A DNA stretch of 64,000 nucleotides from Bacteroidales bacterium (GTDB lineage Bacteria; Bacteroidota; Bacteroidia; Bacteroidales; F082): positions 62,001 through 126,000 of the forward strand of contig JAFXLL010000001.1 of assembly GCA_017531225.1 (NCBI GenBank), in the 5' to 3' direction. Shown piece by piece: positions 51,915 through 61,478 of the stretch. Positions within the stretch are counted from its first letter, which is position 1, and every line of letters begins with the position of its first letter. Under the pieces are notes generated by a model, which was not told the DNA's origin, ran no database searches, and saw only the letters and a program-made list of their open reading frames with translations. A program made the position numbers and the translations under genes.

Positions 51915-54900
51915 TTATCTCACAACGATTTTTTGGGTTCTGACATCGTTGCCTTGGATGAGGCGGAGCATGTAAACACCAGCTTTGGCGTTGATGGCCT
52001 TGCTGTAGTTGCCGCTGAAGGTCTCGTTGCTAACGGTGCGTCCGGTGATATCGATCACCTGCAGGGTAGCAGTGCCTTCGTTGCCGAGGATCAAGAGATT
52101 GCCGTTGGCATCGAAGAAGGCGAAGTCGTTGTCATCATTTGAGTTGCTGTTGTTGTTAGTGCTGAACACCAGTTTGAAGCGTGAAGCGTAGTCGATCTTG
52201 CTGGCCTCGAAGGTGTAGCTTGAATTCTGCAAGAGGTCGATGTCCATGCCGGTCTTATTATCGATAAGGTGCAGGTAGCTGAACTCGACGTTGTCCATGC
52301 TGAAGTCGATGGTGTAGGTGCCATTTTCAGCGGCCTTGAAGTTCACTGGCATTTCGCCTTGAGCTTGGGCGTTGACCACGGCGTAGTCCTTACCGTTCTG
52401 TGGAATATAGACTTTGGTGTTGTCTTCGCGGAAGCTGAACTTCTTGAGGTTATTGCCGCCGTCGAAGCGGATGATAGCGTTGTCGGCAACGGGTTGAGCA
52501 TCGCGGCTGTTGACGACCTGAGCGACGTTGATGTTCAAGTTGCCTTTGCCTGGGCTGGTCACGGGTGCTTCTCTTGTGAACTTGAAGCTTTGGCTCTCTT
52601 CGGAGGTTTGGACAAAGATGCCCTCCATCGGTTTGATGGCACCAGTAGCAGTTTCAAAGCCGTCGCCAGTGCTCTTCATGCGATAGAATGCCATGGAAGA
52701 ATTGGCGTCAATGATGTATGCATCGCATGGGAATGGGTTGCCTACCAAAGTCCAGTCGCCAAAGTCGGCGGTGATGTAATCTGGGTTCACAGTTACGACT
52801 TCGTTGCTTTGTTTGAGAGTTCCAGTGAAGGTCAGCTCTACGTTGTTTTTATTAGCATAGAGGTAGCCAATACCATTGTTGAGGGTGAATGTACCTTGTT
52901 TGTAATTTCTCCATTCTTCAGCTTCGCCGCTGTTCCATTGATACAAGTCGTAGTCTGTTGGTGTTGCAGCAATCATATTGGTGACGCTTGCGGGGTCGAT
53001 GTTCTCTGTGAATGGGGTGACCAGGAGGTAGTAATTGCCTGTGCCAGTTCCGTAGCCAGTGATGCTCTTCTTGACGGTGGCTTTTACACCTGCGTTGTCA
53101 TGGATGATCTGACCGCCGTCTTCGATGATGAGGTTGTCAGGATCGTTATTTGTAAAGCTGTTGCTTGTGATTGTCATCACGGAACCTGTACCCACGGTAA
53201 TGGTTTCACCAGCAGGAATCTCGTCTTGAGCATAGTTGATTTCAGTGCCGTAGTATTCAAGGTCTGTGTCGTTGACTTTGACATAGAGATAGATGGCGGA
53301 TTGACCAGATGCATAACATGAGAAAATACCGTCACTGCTATTGAATTTCATGTTATTACGTGTATTTGAACCTTGAGCAACAATAGATGCTGCTGAACCT
53401 TCTGCTGCTATCGCAATAGTCCATTTGCCGTTATCGTCCAATGTAGTTTTTGTTCTTAAATAATTCTTACTACTACTTGCAGCGTATAAATAACCTGGTG
53501 TTGCTGCATCGTAAATAGTATACACTACATCTTTGCTGCTGGTTTTGTGTGTGTTGATGACAAATTCATAAACATCTTCTGTTTCAGTGATTTGACTGTT
53601 GTCAATTATTACTGCTACTCCAGATCTGTTATTGCTTGTCTGTCCACCCATTGCATAGGCATCTCCATCGGTTGCGCTACTTGCAATGATATAATGTTTA
53701 CCCGAAACAATATCGTCAACACTTGTTACCAATGAGTATGTTGCCAATTGAGTGTGTTCTGCCTGTGAAATTGTTACAAGACCAGAATAAACTGGTTCGG
53801 TGTTTTCATCAAGGGCATACACTTTGAGATAAGCGTTACGGGCAGCGCCGTCATTAGCGGCAACTGTAGTTGTCAATGTGAATCCATCTGTTGTGTTTCC
53901 GCTAATCACAGCACTTGTAATCCATTCTGGTTTGGTTATTGACGTTGTGCTTGTTGATGTTTCGTAGAATGCAACATCGAAATCACTTGCATTATCAATA
54001 TCTAAGCTTTCGTATGTAACTGCGAAATCAGGAGCACCGCCAGCGAAAGCTACATTAGCAGTGGCTGGAGTTACCGTGATAGAAGGTGTGCCGTTTTGTG
54101 TCACTGTAACATCTTTAGTGACTGTAACAGCCGGATCACCATAAGTAAATGTAAGTGTGACTGTTGCCGTACGGCTTTCATTTGATGTATTATTTGTTAC
54201 ATTGAATGTCACTTCACCTATTTCGTCAACTGCTTCAACAGCGATATTGCTGATCCATGTAGCTTCAGTTGCAGCGGTCATTGTACCTTCTTCATAATTG
54301 TCAATTGTATAATCAATGCTGCCTGTTGTTGCGTTGTAAGCTATTGGATTGGCTGTTGGGTTGATTACAGGGACTACTGGTGCATCGCTTAATGTGTATG
54401 AAATGTAGTAGCACTTAACACCTTTGTCAATGTTAGTCACCGTTACAGTTAATACTGTTCCGACTTCAGTTGTGGTGGTTGCTTCAACTATCACATCGGT
54501 TGAACCATTTAACGAACCTGATCCAACAGTTGTATTGCCAACTGTCAGTGCAATGTCACCTACAGTACCGTTGAAACCTCCGAATTTAGCTTCAAATGCC
54601 GAAATGATTTTTTGCTGTGGAAGTGTCATGGAAAATGTAATGCTTGTAGCAGGGCTGCTACCAGAACCGACTTGAGAATACGCTGCATTCTGTGTGAAAC
54701 TCGATGTGCCTTCAGTTGTGATTGTCCATGTGTTACCCATGCTGTCATCACCTGAAACTTCTGTTGCATTAATCTTAACATTATTAGTGCCAAATACGAT
54801 TGTCCCGGTTGTGCTTTCTGTCCACTGTGCGGTGAAGTCAACATCAGCTGAAACGGTGTATTCGTCGCCAGCTGCGTATGTTTGATCACCGTCGTTCCAA

Positions 54901-57900
54901 CCTGTGAAGTCGTATCCGGCTTTTGTTGCTGATGGCAGATTATATGTGCCTGCTGCTATCTCAACTATTTCGTCAGTGAAATCATCGTTTGGAACAAAAG
55001 TACCGCCATCAAGTAAGAAGTTTACAGTGTACATAACAACTGGAGCACCATCTTGTGTCACAGTGACATCTTTCGTTGCTGTGGCTTTAGAATTATTATA
55101 AGTATATGTGAGGGTCACGGTTGCCGAACGTTCAGCGCCAGTATTGGCTGTAGTAGTAAAACCGACTTCACCAATCTCATCCATTTGATTATAAGTGAAT
55201 TCGGAAATCCAATCGGCTTCTGTTGTAGCAACCATCGTACCAGCAACATAATTGTTGATTGTGTACATAATGTTGCCCGAGGTAGCATTGTATTCAACGG
55301 CGATATCATCGGCAGAAATAGAAGGACTGTTGTCGTATGCTGCAAGTGCGATATTGCCCAAAGCAACGTTGCCATTAGATTTTTCAGTGTAAATCCATTT
55401 GATGTAACGGACGTTTTCACCTAAAGCATCGAACGACTCATTTTGAATGTCACCAAGAGTGGTATAAGTCTTTAAATCTGTGTAAGTTTCACCATTTTCT
55501 GATGTCTGTACTTTGAAAGTGCCGCCAGAGAAGCTGTTGCCTTTAATATCAAATGACAAAGATCCTGGACGCTCGTTGATTTTCAGAATAATGTAATCTC
55601 CTGTGTTGTCAAATTTCAAGTAAGGAGAGCTGGAATAGGTTCCAACACCATAATTCGTGATACCAGTAGGTGTTGATGTGTCATCCCATTCAAAAGGCAA
55701 TGTCGCATAGTCTACCACATAAGCAGCTTGGTTAATTGTGATTAGTTCTGAATAAACATCGTTAGTTTCGCCATCCAAACCATAAACTTTGAAGTAGGCT
55801 GAGCGAGCATCGCCAGTGTTTTCTTCAATGATATAGTCAATGTCATTATTGGGATCGACGGTTGCCTCAATCCAATCATGATTGTATGTTGCGGCAGTGG
55901 TTCCATCTGATTCAAACCAATGAATTTCAATGTCATTGTTTTCAATAGCGGTAAGCGTTACGGTTATTGTACCGTCGGCTCCTGCAGCTGGTGCTTCTAC
56001 CAGAGTAGGATCAACTGCAATTGAAGGTGTTGGAGCGACATATGCTGCTTGTGTTACTGTTACAAGGTTAGAATAAACCTCGTCCATGCCATCATCGTAT
56101 GCCCAAACCTTAAAGTATGCTGTACGAGCTTCTCCATTATTCTGTTCAATAAGATAATCAACATTATTTGTTGAGTTGTTGATTTCAGCTGTAATCCAGC
56201 CATAGGTTGCATCTTCAGTGCCTGCTGCATTGCAGAACCACACGTCAGCAGCAATATCTGTGATGTTTTCGTAAGTTACAGTCAAAGTGCCGTCTGCACC
56301 ATCAACAGGAGCGTTAACTGAGGCTGGAGAAACAGTAATTGACGGGGTTGTTATAACCACTTCTTCAATGCTTTCCATTGTGGCAGTAAAAACGGCGCTG
56401 GTACCGCTGCCGCTGATACCTGAGAAGAAGCCGTGGACACGCACAGTTTTGTTCTCCAAGGTTGCCAATGCAGTAGCTTGCTCGGTTGTAGGATATGAAA
56501 TCCTAATTTGACTATCACCAACTGCTACAAGGTAATTGCTACCTGATTTTGTAAGTTCGCCTTCAAATTGCAGGTAAGTTGCCATATGATATCCTTCAGA
56601 ATAATCTGGAACTGCAGTAATGACAGTGACTTCGGGAGTTCCATCATAATTGGAAGATGTTGCTTCGGCTATAGTTGCTGTACTTGTGAATTGGATAATG
56701 TGACCATAACTTCCGGTTGTACCTGAAACGGTAACCATGTCGCCAACTTCAACTGTCGGAGCAGCATTAAGATAGGTGTATGCATAACCAGTACCATCAC
56801 CCATGATAAAACCTTTGCTGTTGTTTGCTACAACAGTACCTTTGATAGAATAGGACGTGCCGACTTCGGTAATGTCTTCGATGTTGTCAAACACATTCGG
56901 GTTACCTGCTTGTGTTATTGTAACTTCTTTATTAACAGTTGCTTTTGCTCCGTAAGTGTATGTAAGAGTTACTGTTGCTGTGCGTTCACCAGCTTCATTG
57001 GCATCGCAAGTGAATGCTATTGGACTTGCGAAATTATTGCTTAATGTGAGCCATGTTGAAGTTGTAGTAGCAGTTACTTGTCCTCCTTGAACTGGGTTTT
57101 CAACCGTATATGCAATATTGCCTCCTGTTGCATCATAAGTGATGTTTACATCGTTAGCAGTGAAGTAAGGTGTTGATGGATGTTCCAATGAAATCAACTG
57201 GCAGCCTTGTGCAAATTCATAGGTGGTTGATTGATATAATAACAGATTACCATATACTACAACAATGTCTCCAACAGCAACTGTTGAGGCATCTGCACTT
57301 GTAGTGCTGACACAACGGAATGCTTGAAGGAAATCTTCATCACCAGATTCATCAACAATATTAAATGTGATATTGTTGTGTTGTGTACTCCATGCGGTAG
57401 GAATGGCAGAAACGATACCTGTTGCATACACACCATTTACACCTGTTCCTGCATCAATAGCTGCGCGTGCTTGAGCCACTGTGTAAGGGTTGTTCTGTGT
57501 ACCAGGAGCATTAGGATTGCCGGCTTGTGTGATGGTGACGATCTTGTTATTAGCACCTGTGAATGAAAGAGTCACTGTTGCTGTACGTGCTGCGGCACCT
57601 TCGTTTGGCAAGCAGGTGAAAGGTACTTCAGTTGCAGTTATCGTGCCTAATTCGAGCCAGTCACCAGAGGTAACTTCGGCTGTAACATTACCAGTTGCAT
57701 TATTGAGGGTGTATGCTATTGAACCTTCTTCGTCATCGTAAGCGATCTCAACGTTAGAGGCAGATATTGAAGGAGTTGTACCGTCATTAGTTGTAATTGC
57801 AACACTTACTAAATAAATGGAGTTAGTTGTTGTGTTGACGGTTATCTTAACATTACCGGTTTGTGCTGTTGTGTAGTCGAATTCGGTAGTATAATATCCC

Positions 57901-58292
57901 GTTCTGCCATCACCACTACCTGGATAAGCCACGCTGTTTGTCGTTGCAGTATTTGAACCAATTTGCGCAACTATTGAGCCTGCTCCTGCAGATTTATTAG
58001 TGTTATATGTGGCAACAACTTTTGTAACATTAGTAAAAGAAACAGGAGATGTGCCATTGGCTCCAGTTGAATTAGTGGTTACCTGAATGCCATTGTTATT
58101 GAAACCGGCACCATTATGACCACTGGTCCAGTTGGCAGCTGATCCGCCGCTTGTTGCAGTCCATGAGGCACTAGTAAAAGTGTAAGTTGTTGTTGTTTCG
58201 GTCCTACTTTGCCCCCACATCGTCCCTGTCGAGGCCATCATCGTTAGCAGCATTACCGCCGCTGCGATTAGAATTGTAAATCTCTTTTTCAT
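51915..58292 (-). CDS. Giant BACON-repeat surface protein, T9SS cargo
   Basis: 2125 residues. Signal peptide 1-28, a first beta domain (about 35-168), then BACON-type repeats at about 173-258, 375-463, 650-749, 755-857, 989-1081, 1305-1402 and 1403-1512. Between them lie a DUF6359-like segment (PYTVAQARAAIDAGTGVNG; 267-370), an OB-like region (467-646), a discoidin-like domain (860-987), a Listeria-Bacteroides/InlB-type repeat (1088-1158) and a second copy of the N-terminal type domain (1162-1303). A lectin-like module (about 1515-1672) and a T9SS sorting domain (about 2056-2125, ending TQKIVVR) follow. BACON domains bind carbohydrates or mucin, so surface adhesion is likely. No catalytic domain was recognised. 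The 5' two thirds look AT-richer than the 3' end. Confidence 0.88.
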   Translation of the reverse strand: MKKRFTILIAAAVMLLTMMASTGTMWGQSRTETTTTYTFTSASWTATSGGSAANWTSGHNGAGFNNNGIQVTTNSTGANGTSPVSFTNVTKVVATYNTNKSAGAGSIVAQIGSNTATTNSVAYPGSGDGRTGYYTTEFDYTTAQTGNVKITVNTTTNSIYLVSVAITTNDGTTPSISASNVEIAYDDEEGSIAYTLNNATGNVTAEVTSGDWLELGTITATEVPFTCLPNEGAAARTATVTLSFTGANNKIVTITQAGNPNAPGTQNNPYTVAQARAAIDAGTGVNGVYATGIVSAIPTAWSTQHNNITFNIVDESGDEDFLQAFRCVSTTSADASTVAVGDIVVVYGNLLLYQSTTYEFAQGCQLISLEHPSTPYFTANDVNITYDATGGNIAYTVENPVQGGQVTATTTSTWLTLSNNFASPIAFTCDANEAGERTATVTLTYTYGAKATVNKEVTITQAGNPNVFDNIEDITEVGTSYSIKGTVVANNSKGFIMGDGTGYAYTYLNAAPTVEVGDMVTVSGTTGSYGHIIQFTSTATIAEATSSNYDGTPEVTVITAVPDYSEGYHMATYLQFEGELTKSGSNYLVAVGDSQIRISYPTTEQATALATLENKTVRVHGFFSGISGSGTSAVFTATMESIEEVVITTPSITVSPASVNAPVDGADGTLTVTYENITDIAADVWFCNAAGTEDATYGWITAEINNSTNNVDYLIEQNNGEARTAYFKVWAYDDGMDEVYSNLVTVTQAAYVAPTPSIAVDPTLVEAPAAGADGTITVTLTAIENNDIEIHWFESDGTTAATYNHDWIEATVDPNNDIDYIIEENTGDARSAYFKVYGLDGETNDVYSELITINQAAYVVDYATLPFEWDDTSTPTGITNYGVGTYSSSPYLKFDNTGDYIILKINERPGSLSFDIKGNSFSGGTFKVQTSENGETYTDLKTYTTLGDIQNESFDALGENVRYIKWIYTEKSNGNVALGNIALAAYDNSPSISADDIAVEYNATSGNIMYTINNYVAGTMVATTEADWISEFTYNQMDEIGEVGFTTTANTGAERSATVTLTYTYNNSKATATKDVTVTQDGAPVVMYTVNFLLDGGTFVPNDDFTDEIVEIAAGTYNLPSATKAGYDFTGWNDGDQTYAAGDEYTVSADVDFTAQWTESTTGTIVFGTNNVKINATEVSGDDSMGNTWTITTEGTSSFTQNAAYSQVGSGSSPATSITFSMTLPQQKIISAFEAKFGGFNGTVGDIALTVGNTTVGSGSLNGSTDVIVEATTTTEVGTVLTVTVTNIDKGVKCYYISYTLSDAPVVPVINPTANPIAYNATTGSIDYTIDNYEEGTMTAATEATWISNIAVEAVDEIGEVTFNVTNNTSNESRTATVTLTFTYGDPAVTVTKDVTVTQNGTPSITVTPATANVAFAGGAPDFAVTYESLDIDNASDFDVAFYETSTSTTSITKPEWITSAVISGNTTDGFTLTTTVAANDGAARNAYLKVYALDENTEPVYSGLVTISQAEHTQLATYSLVTSVDDIVSGKHYIIASSATDGDAYAMGGQTSNNRSGVAVIIDNSQITETEDVYEFVINTHKTSSKDVVYTIYDAATPGYLYAASSSKNYLRTKTTLDDNGKWTIAIAAEGSAASIVAQGSNTRNNMKFNSSDGIFSCYASGQSAIYLYVKVNDTDLEYYGTEINYAQDEIPAGETITVGTGSVMTITSNSFTNNDPDNLIIEDGGQIIHDNAGVKATVKKSITGYGTGTGNYYLLVTPFTENIDPASVTNMIAATPTDYDLYQWNSGEAEEWRNYKQGTFTLNNGIGYLYANKNNVELTFTGTLKQSNEVVTVNPDYITADFGDWTLVGNPFPCDAYIIDANSSMAFYRMKSTGDGFETATGAIKPMEGIFVQTSEESQSFKFTREAPVTSPGKGNLNINVAQVVNSRDAQPVADNAIIRFDGGNNLKKFSFREDNTKVYIPQNGKDYAVVNAQAQGEMPVNFKAAENGTYTIDFSMDNVEFSYLHLIDNKTGMDIDLLQNSSYTFEASKIDYASRFKLVFSTNNNSNSNDDNDFAFFDANGNLLILGNEGTATLQVIDITGRTVSNETFSGNYSKAINAKAGVYMLRLIQGNDVRTQKIVVR

Positions 58293-58377
58293 AAAAATTG
58301 TGGATTTAATGATTAATTATTTGATATTTAATATTTTATGTTTCTTCTTGAGTCTTAGAAAGATGGGTAAAAATTTA

Positions 58378-58385
58378 CAAAGATA
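58378..58385 (-). promoter_or_regulatory. -7 box of the BACON protein unit
   Basis: TATCTTTG on the minus strand, leaving a leader of about 80 nucleotides. No -33 element seen. Confidence 0.55.
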
Positions 58386-58465
58386 CGCCATTTTTACGAC
58401 TCTATGCCTCGCGCGTGCGCTTTTTTTATAAACAGGTGTTGAAAAAGTAGTTTTTTCGGAGACCC

Positions 58466-58496
58466 TTGCGGAATGTAAAAAAGTGTTGTATCTTTG
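58466..58496 (+). promoter_or_regulatory. Promoter of the candidate small RNA
   Basis: TTG (58466-58468), a 20-base spacer, TATCTTTG (58489-58496) on the + strand. No + strand gene follows; a structured, T-ended segment does. Confidence 0.6.
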
Positions 58497-58500
58497 CAGG

Positions 58501-58566
58501 CAGAAACCACCGGATGGGAAATGGCGACTGCCAAGCCCTTATAACTCCGATGGTTTTTGCTTTTTT
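58501..58566 (+). ncRNA. Candidate small RNA ending in an intrinsic terminator
   Basis: About 66 nucleotides. The outer stem pairs 58500-58514 with 58546-58560 (one mismatch, one G-T pair) and is followed by six T residues. Inside it, ggg (58516-58518) pairs with ccc (58536-58538), and tggc (58522-58525) with gcca (58530-58533). A complete promoter ends 4 bases upstream. No open reading frame of note is inside. It lies convergent to the 3' end of the hypothetical gene at 58565-58999. It could be a regulatory RNA; no known RNA family was recognised. Confidence is moderate because only structure and promoter support it. Confidence 0.5.
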
Positions 58567-58999
58567 ATACCCCTATCGCTGTGATACAATACTGGATTTT
58601 CATCCCGTTTTTCTTTTTCACACCAACAGTTAATTTCGCCGTTTCTATTCCAATCAGAGGACATTCCATGATAATGATCTCAGAAAAATCCTTTTGGTTT
58701 TTATTCCCTTCTTTCGGCTCGACAGGCTCTCCAATTTGATATGCGTTTTTGAGTATGAGATCAATTTGAAGTACGGCTAAAGTAGATAGAAAAGACCTGG
58801 AAGCATGGTGAATTGTTTCGTTTATCGACACGAATCGGATGTTGATAAAATCATTGAGATAGTGGTTGAATACTGATTTAGACGGATGGTCTTCGTACCA
58901 TTTACGATAGATGTCTGAGATGATACTCTCTCTCATTTTGATTTCTTGCTTACTGTCACCAGATGGGACGAATAACTTCGTTTTAAGATTTGTTTCCAT
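58565..58999 (-). CDS. Hypothetical protein
   Basis: 144 residues, no signal peptide and no membrane segment. It begins METNLKTKLFVPSGD and has a helical N-terminal half (IISDIYRKWYEDHPSKSVFNHYLNDFINIRF, shown here in part: YRKWYEDHP, HYLNDFINIRF). A beta-rich C-terminal half (IIIMECPLIGIETAKLTVG) follows. No family recognised. Its base composition is AT-rich compared with the neighbouring glycosyltransferase, which may point to recent arrival. Confidence 0.6.
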   Translation of the reverse strand: METNLKTKLFVPSGDSKQEIKMRESIISDIYRKWYEDHPSKSVFNHYLNDFINIRFVSINETIHHASRSFLSTLAVLQIDLILKNAYQIGEPVEPKEGNKNQKDFSEIIIMECPLIGIETAKLTVGVKKKNGMKIQYCITAIGV

Positions 59000-59021
59000 T
59001 GCTGTTGATTTTATTCAACGG

Positions 59022-59053
59022 CAAAGATACTATTGCAATTCTCCAAAAGTCAA
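59022..59053 (-). promoter_or_regulatory. Promoter of the hypothetical gene at 58565-58999
   Basis: On the minus strand: TTG (59051-59053), a 21-base spacer, TATCTTTG (59022-59029), then 22 bases to the start. Confidence 0.6.
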
Positions 59054-59104
59054 TGGGAATATGTAGAAAAAATACATTAATTTATAAACAGGTGTTTATA
59101 ACTG

Positions 59105-60268
59105 TTATTTTCCCAATCTTCCGGAAATGCGGAACAAAGGTGTCAAGATGGCGAAAATGAAATCCATCAGGATTAAGCCGGCTAAAAGACCCCGCTCGCC
59201 AAGACGCTTGGAAGCACCACTGTAAATGATCATCTGGGTGCCGTAACGCATCAAGAATAACACCGCCAATGTAGGGAAATAATAGACGGCGTAATGGATG
59301 TCGCCCGCAAGGATGAACGCCGGCGACAGGAAAAACAAAGCGATGAAGCTGACGTAAAACAGGAACTGCGACCAGTAGTGCAGCATCATCAAGGAACGTG
59401 GACCACGACGATGCATGGCGATGGTGGAATAACGCCTTGTGCGCTCACGGACCCATGTGGCTGCCGAAGTCATCGGGAACACCTCAATGGTGTTGTCTGC
59501 ATCAATCTGCACCTGCGTGTTCTTCTTGGTAGCCACCTGGCTGATGAATACGTCGTCATCGCCAGCTTCCATGGTATAATGTTCAATGAATCCCTTGTTC
59601 CTGAAAAACAGCCGCTGACGATAGGAGAGGTTCTTGCCCACTCCCATGTAGGGCTTGCCTGCCAATGCCGAGGAGAGGTACATCATGCCGTTCTGCAAGG
59701 CATCGAAACGCATCAACGCATTGAGCAGTGTGTTCCTGCGCTGATAACGGCTGTAGCCAATGACCACCTCGGTGTTACGGTCGTAGTTGTTGACCACGCT
59801 ACGCAACCATTGGTTGCTGGTGGGACGGCAGTCGGCATCGGTGAGTATCAAAAGATCGTATGTGGCCGACTTGATGCCCATCGAGAGAGGGAACTTCTTA
59901 CCGTTGAAGAAGTTGAGGTGCTGCCTCAACTGCACAGGCTTGATGCGTGGCTCGCGACGCTCCAGGTCCTTGAGGAACTCCTCGGTCTCATCGTCGCTGC
60001 AGTCGTTCACCACCACTACCTCAAACTGTGGATAGTCTTGGCTGAGCAGGATAGGGATGAGCTCGGTAAGATGCTCGTAGGCATCACGGGCACAGACCAC
60101 CACGGAGACTGGCTCTAAAGCCTCGTCAGGCTTGGGACGGGGATAATGTTTGAAGAAGGCGAGCCCCGAAAAACGGATCCAGTGGATGCACAACTGGATG
60201 AGGAGCATTACGATGAATAATGCCAACACGTAGAATGACAGACGGTTGAAGAAAAATGTGATGCTCAC
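59105..60268 (-). CDS. Membrane glycosyltransferase, family 2
   Basis: 387 residues. One N-terminal membrane helix, a GT-A domain with VSVVVCARDAYEHL, VVVVNDCSDDETEE and LTDADCRP (DxD-type), a QxxRW-like region (WVRERTRRYST), and two or three C-terminal helices. This is the layout of processive or polyprenyl-linked GT2 enzymes at the inner membrane. Start: the frame is open far upstream across the divergent tgt promoter, so the GTG at 60268 is preferred, 23 bases below the -7 box. The Met at 60211 is the other option. Sugar donor unknown. Confidence 0.85.
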   Translation of the reverse strand: MSITFFFNRLSFYVLALFIVMLLIQLCIHWIRFSGLAFFKHYPRPKPDEALEPVSVVVCARDAYEHLTELIPILLSQDYPQFEVVVVNDCSDDETEEFLKDLERREPRIKPVQLRQHLNFFNGKKFPLSMGIKSATYDLLILTDADCRPTSNQWLRSVVNNYDRNTEVVIGYSRYQRRNTLLNALMRFDALQNGMMYLSSALAGKPYMGVGKNLSYRQRLFFRNKGFIEHYTMEAGDDDVFISQVATKKNTQVQIDADNTIEVFPMTSAATWVRERTRRYSTIAMHRRGPRSLMMLHYWSQFLFYVSFIALFFLSPAFILAGDIHYAVYYFPTLAVLFLMRYGTQMIIYSGASKRLGERGLLAGLILMDFIFAILTPLFRISGRLGK

Positions 60269-60291
60269 GGCTAACCTCTTGATTGCGGACG

Positions 60292-60299
60292 CAAAGATA
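60292..60299 (-). promoter_or_regulatory. -7 box of the glycosyltransferase gene
   Basis: TATCTTTG on the minus strand, 23 bases before the GTG start; divergent from the tgt promoter 25 bases away. Confidence 0.6.
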
Positions 60300-60324
60300 A
60301 TAGAAAAAGATAAAAGAAAAAGTG

Positions 60325-60332
60325 TACCTTTG
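60325..60332 (+). promoter_or_regulatory. -7 box of the tgt unit
   Basis: TACCTTTG, 15 bases before the tgt ATG at 60348; rules out the earlier in-frame ATG at 60246. Confidence 0.65.
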
Positions 60333-60347
60333 CAAAAATTTCTAACA

Positions 60348-61478
60348 ATGCGATTTACTCTATCTGCCAACGATCCCAAGAGCAACGCCCGTGCCGGTGT
60401 GCTGCATACCGACCATGGCGACATCGAGACCCCGATCTTCATGCCAGTGGGCACCGTGGGATCGGTCAAGGCATGCCATATTCGCGACATCCACGACGAG
60501 GTCAAGGCGCAGATTATCTTAGGCAATACCTATCATCTCTACCTCCGTCCTGGCCTCGACGTGCTTGAGGCAGTGGGCGGCTTGCACAAGTTCAACGGAT
60601 GGGATCGCCCTATCCTTACCGATAGTGGCGGCTTTCAGGTGTTCTCACTTACGGGCATCCGCAAGATGAAGGAGGAGGGTGTCACTTTCCAGTCGCACAT
60701 CGACGGATCGAGGCATCTGTTCACGCCTGAGCGGGTGATGGACATCGAGCGAAGCATCGGAGCCGACATCATGATGGCTTTCGACGAATGTACACCTGGC
60801 ACGGCCGACTACCACTATGCCAAGCAGAGCATGGAACGTACCCACCGCTGGCTCGACCGTTGCGTGGAGCGCTTTGATGCCACCGAGCCGAAATACGGTT
60901 ATGAGCAGGCATTGTTCCCCATCGTGCAAGGCTGCGTCTACCGTGACCTCCGAGAGCAATCAGCGGAATACATCGCCTCAAAGAACGCTTGGGGCAACGC
61001 CATCGGTGGACTGGCCGTGGGTGAGCCTACCGAGAAGATGTACGAAATGATAGAGCTGGTCAATACCATCCTGCCGAAGGACAGACCCCGTTACCTCATG
61101 GGCGTGGGCACTCCAGCCAATATCTTGGAAGGCATTGAAAGAGGCGTGGATATGTTCGACTGTGTGATGCCTACCCGTAACGGTCGTAACGGCATGATTT
61201 TCACATCCGAAGGTATCATCAACCTAAAGAACGAGAAGTGGCGTACCGACTTCAGTCCTGTCGATCCCAATGGTGAAACTTTCGTGGATGCACAATATAC
61301 GAGGGCTTATCTACGTCATCTCTTTGTGGCGGGCGAGATCCTGGGTCCTATGATCGCCAGCCTCCACAACTTAGGCTTCTACCTATGGCTCGTTAAAGAG
61401 GCTCGCAAGCACATCGTGGCAGGCGATTACACCACTTGGAAAGCAGGCATGATACCCAATATTACCCGTAGACTGTGA
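60348..61478 (+). CDS. tgt: tRNA-guanine(34) transglycosylase
   Basis: 376 residues, a TIM barrel. The catalytic Asp pair is in LTDSGGFQVFSL (about 90) and DCVMPTRNGRNG (about 265). The binding motifs MMAFDECTPG and GGLAVGEP are present. A zinc site is not obvious near the C-terminus: the usual CxCxxC cluster is replaced (FVDAQYTRAYLRHLFV), so this may be a zinc-less variant. It swaps G34 for preQ1 in tRNAs with GUN anticodons, the step after the queF-C-D-E pathway at 49.4-51.5 kb. lptG overlaps its stop by 4 bases. Confidence 0.95.
   Translation: MRFTLSANDPKSNARAGVLHTDHGDIETPIFMPVGTVGSVKACHIRDIHDEVKAQIILGNTYHLYLRPGLDVLEAVGGLHKFNGWDRPILTDSGGFQVFSLTGIRKMKEEGVTFQSHIDGSRHLFTPERVMDIERSIGADIMMAFDECTPGTADYHYAKQSMERTHRWLDRCVERFDATEPKYGYEQALFPIVQGCVYRDLREQSAEYIASKNAWGNAIGGLAVGEPTEKMYEMIELVNTILPKDRPRYLMGVGTPANILEGIERGVDMFDCVMPTRNGRNGMIFTSEGIINLKNEKWRTDFSPVDPNGETFVDAQYTRAYLRHLFVAGEILGPMIASLHNLGFYLWLVKEARKHIVAGDYTTWKAGMIPNITRRL

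Noticed and set aside
52269-53321. 350-codon open frame on the + strand
   Set aside because: Antisense to the BACON protein; an effect of the codon bias of that gene.
51915-58292. CRISPR array or satellite DNA
   Set aside because: The repetition is at the protein level (BACON domains of about 90 residues), with diverged DNA and no spacer-repeat rhythm.
59294-60118. 274-codon open frame on the + strand
   Set aside because: Antisense to the glycosyltransferase gene with intact GT2 motifs.
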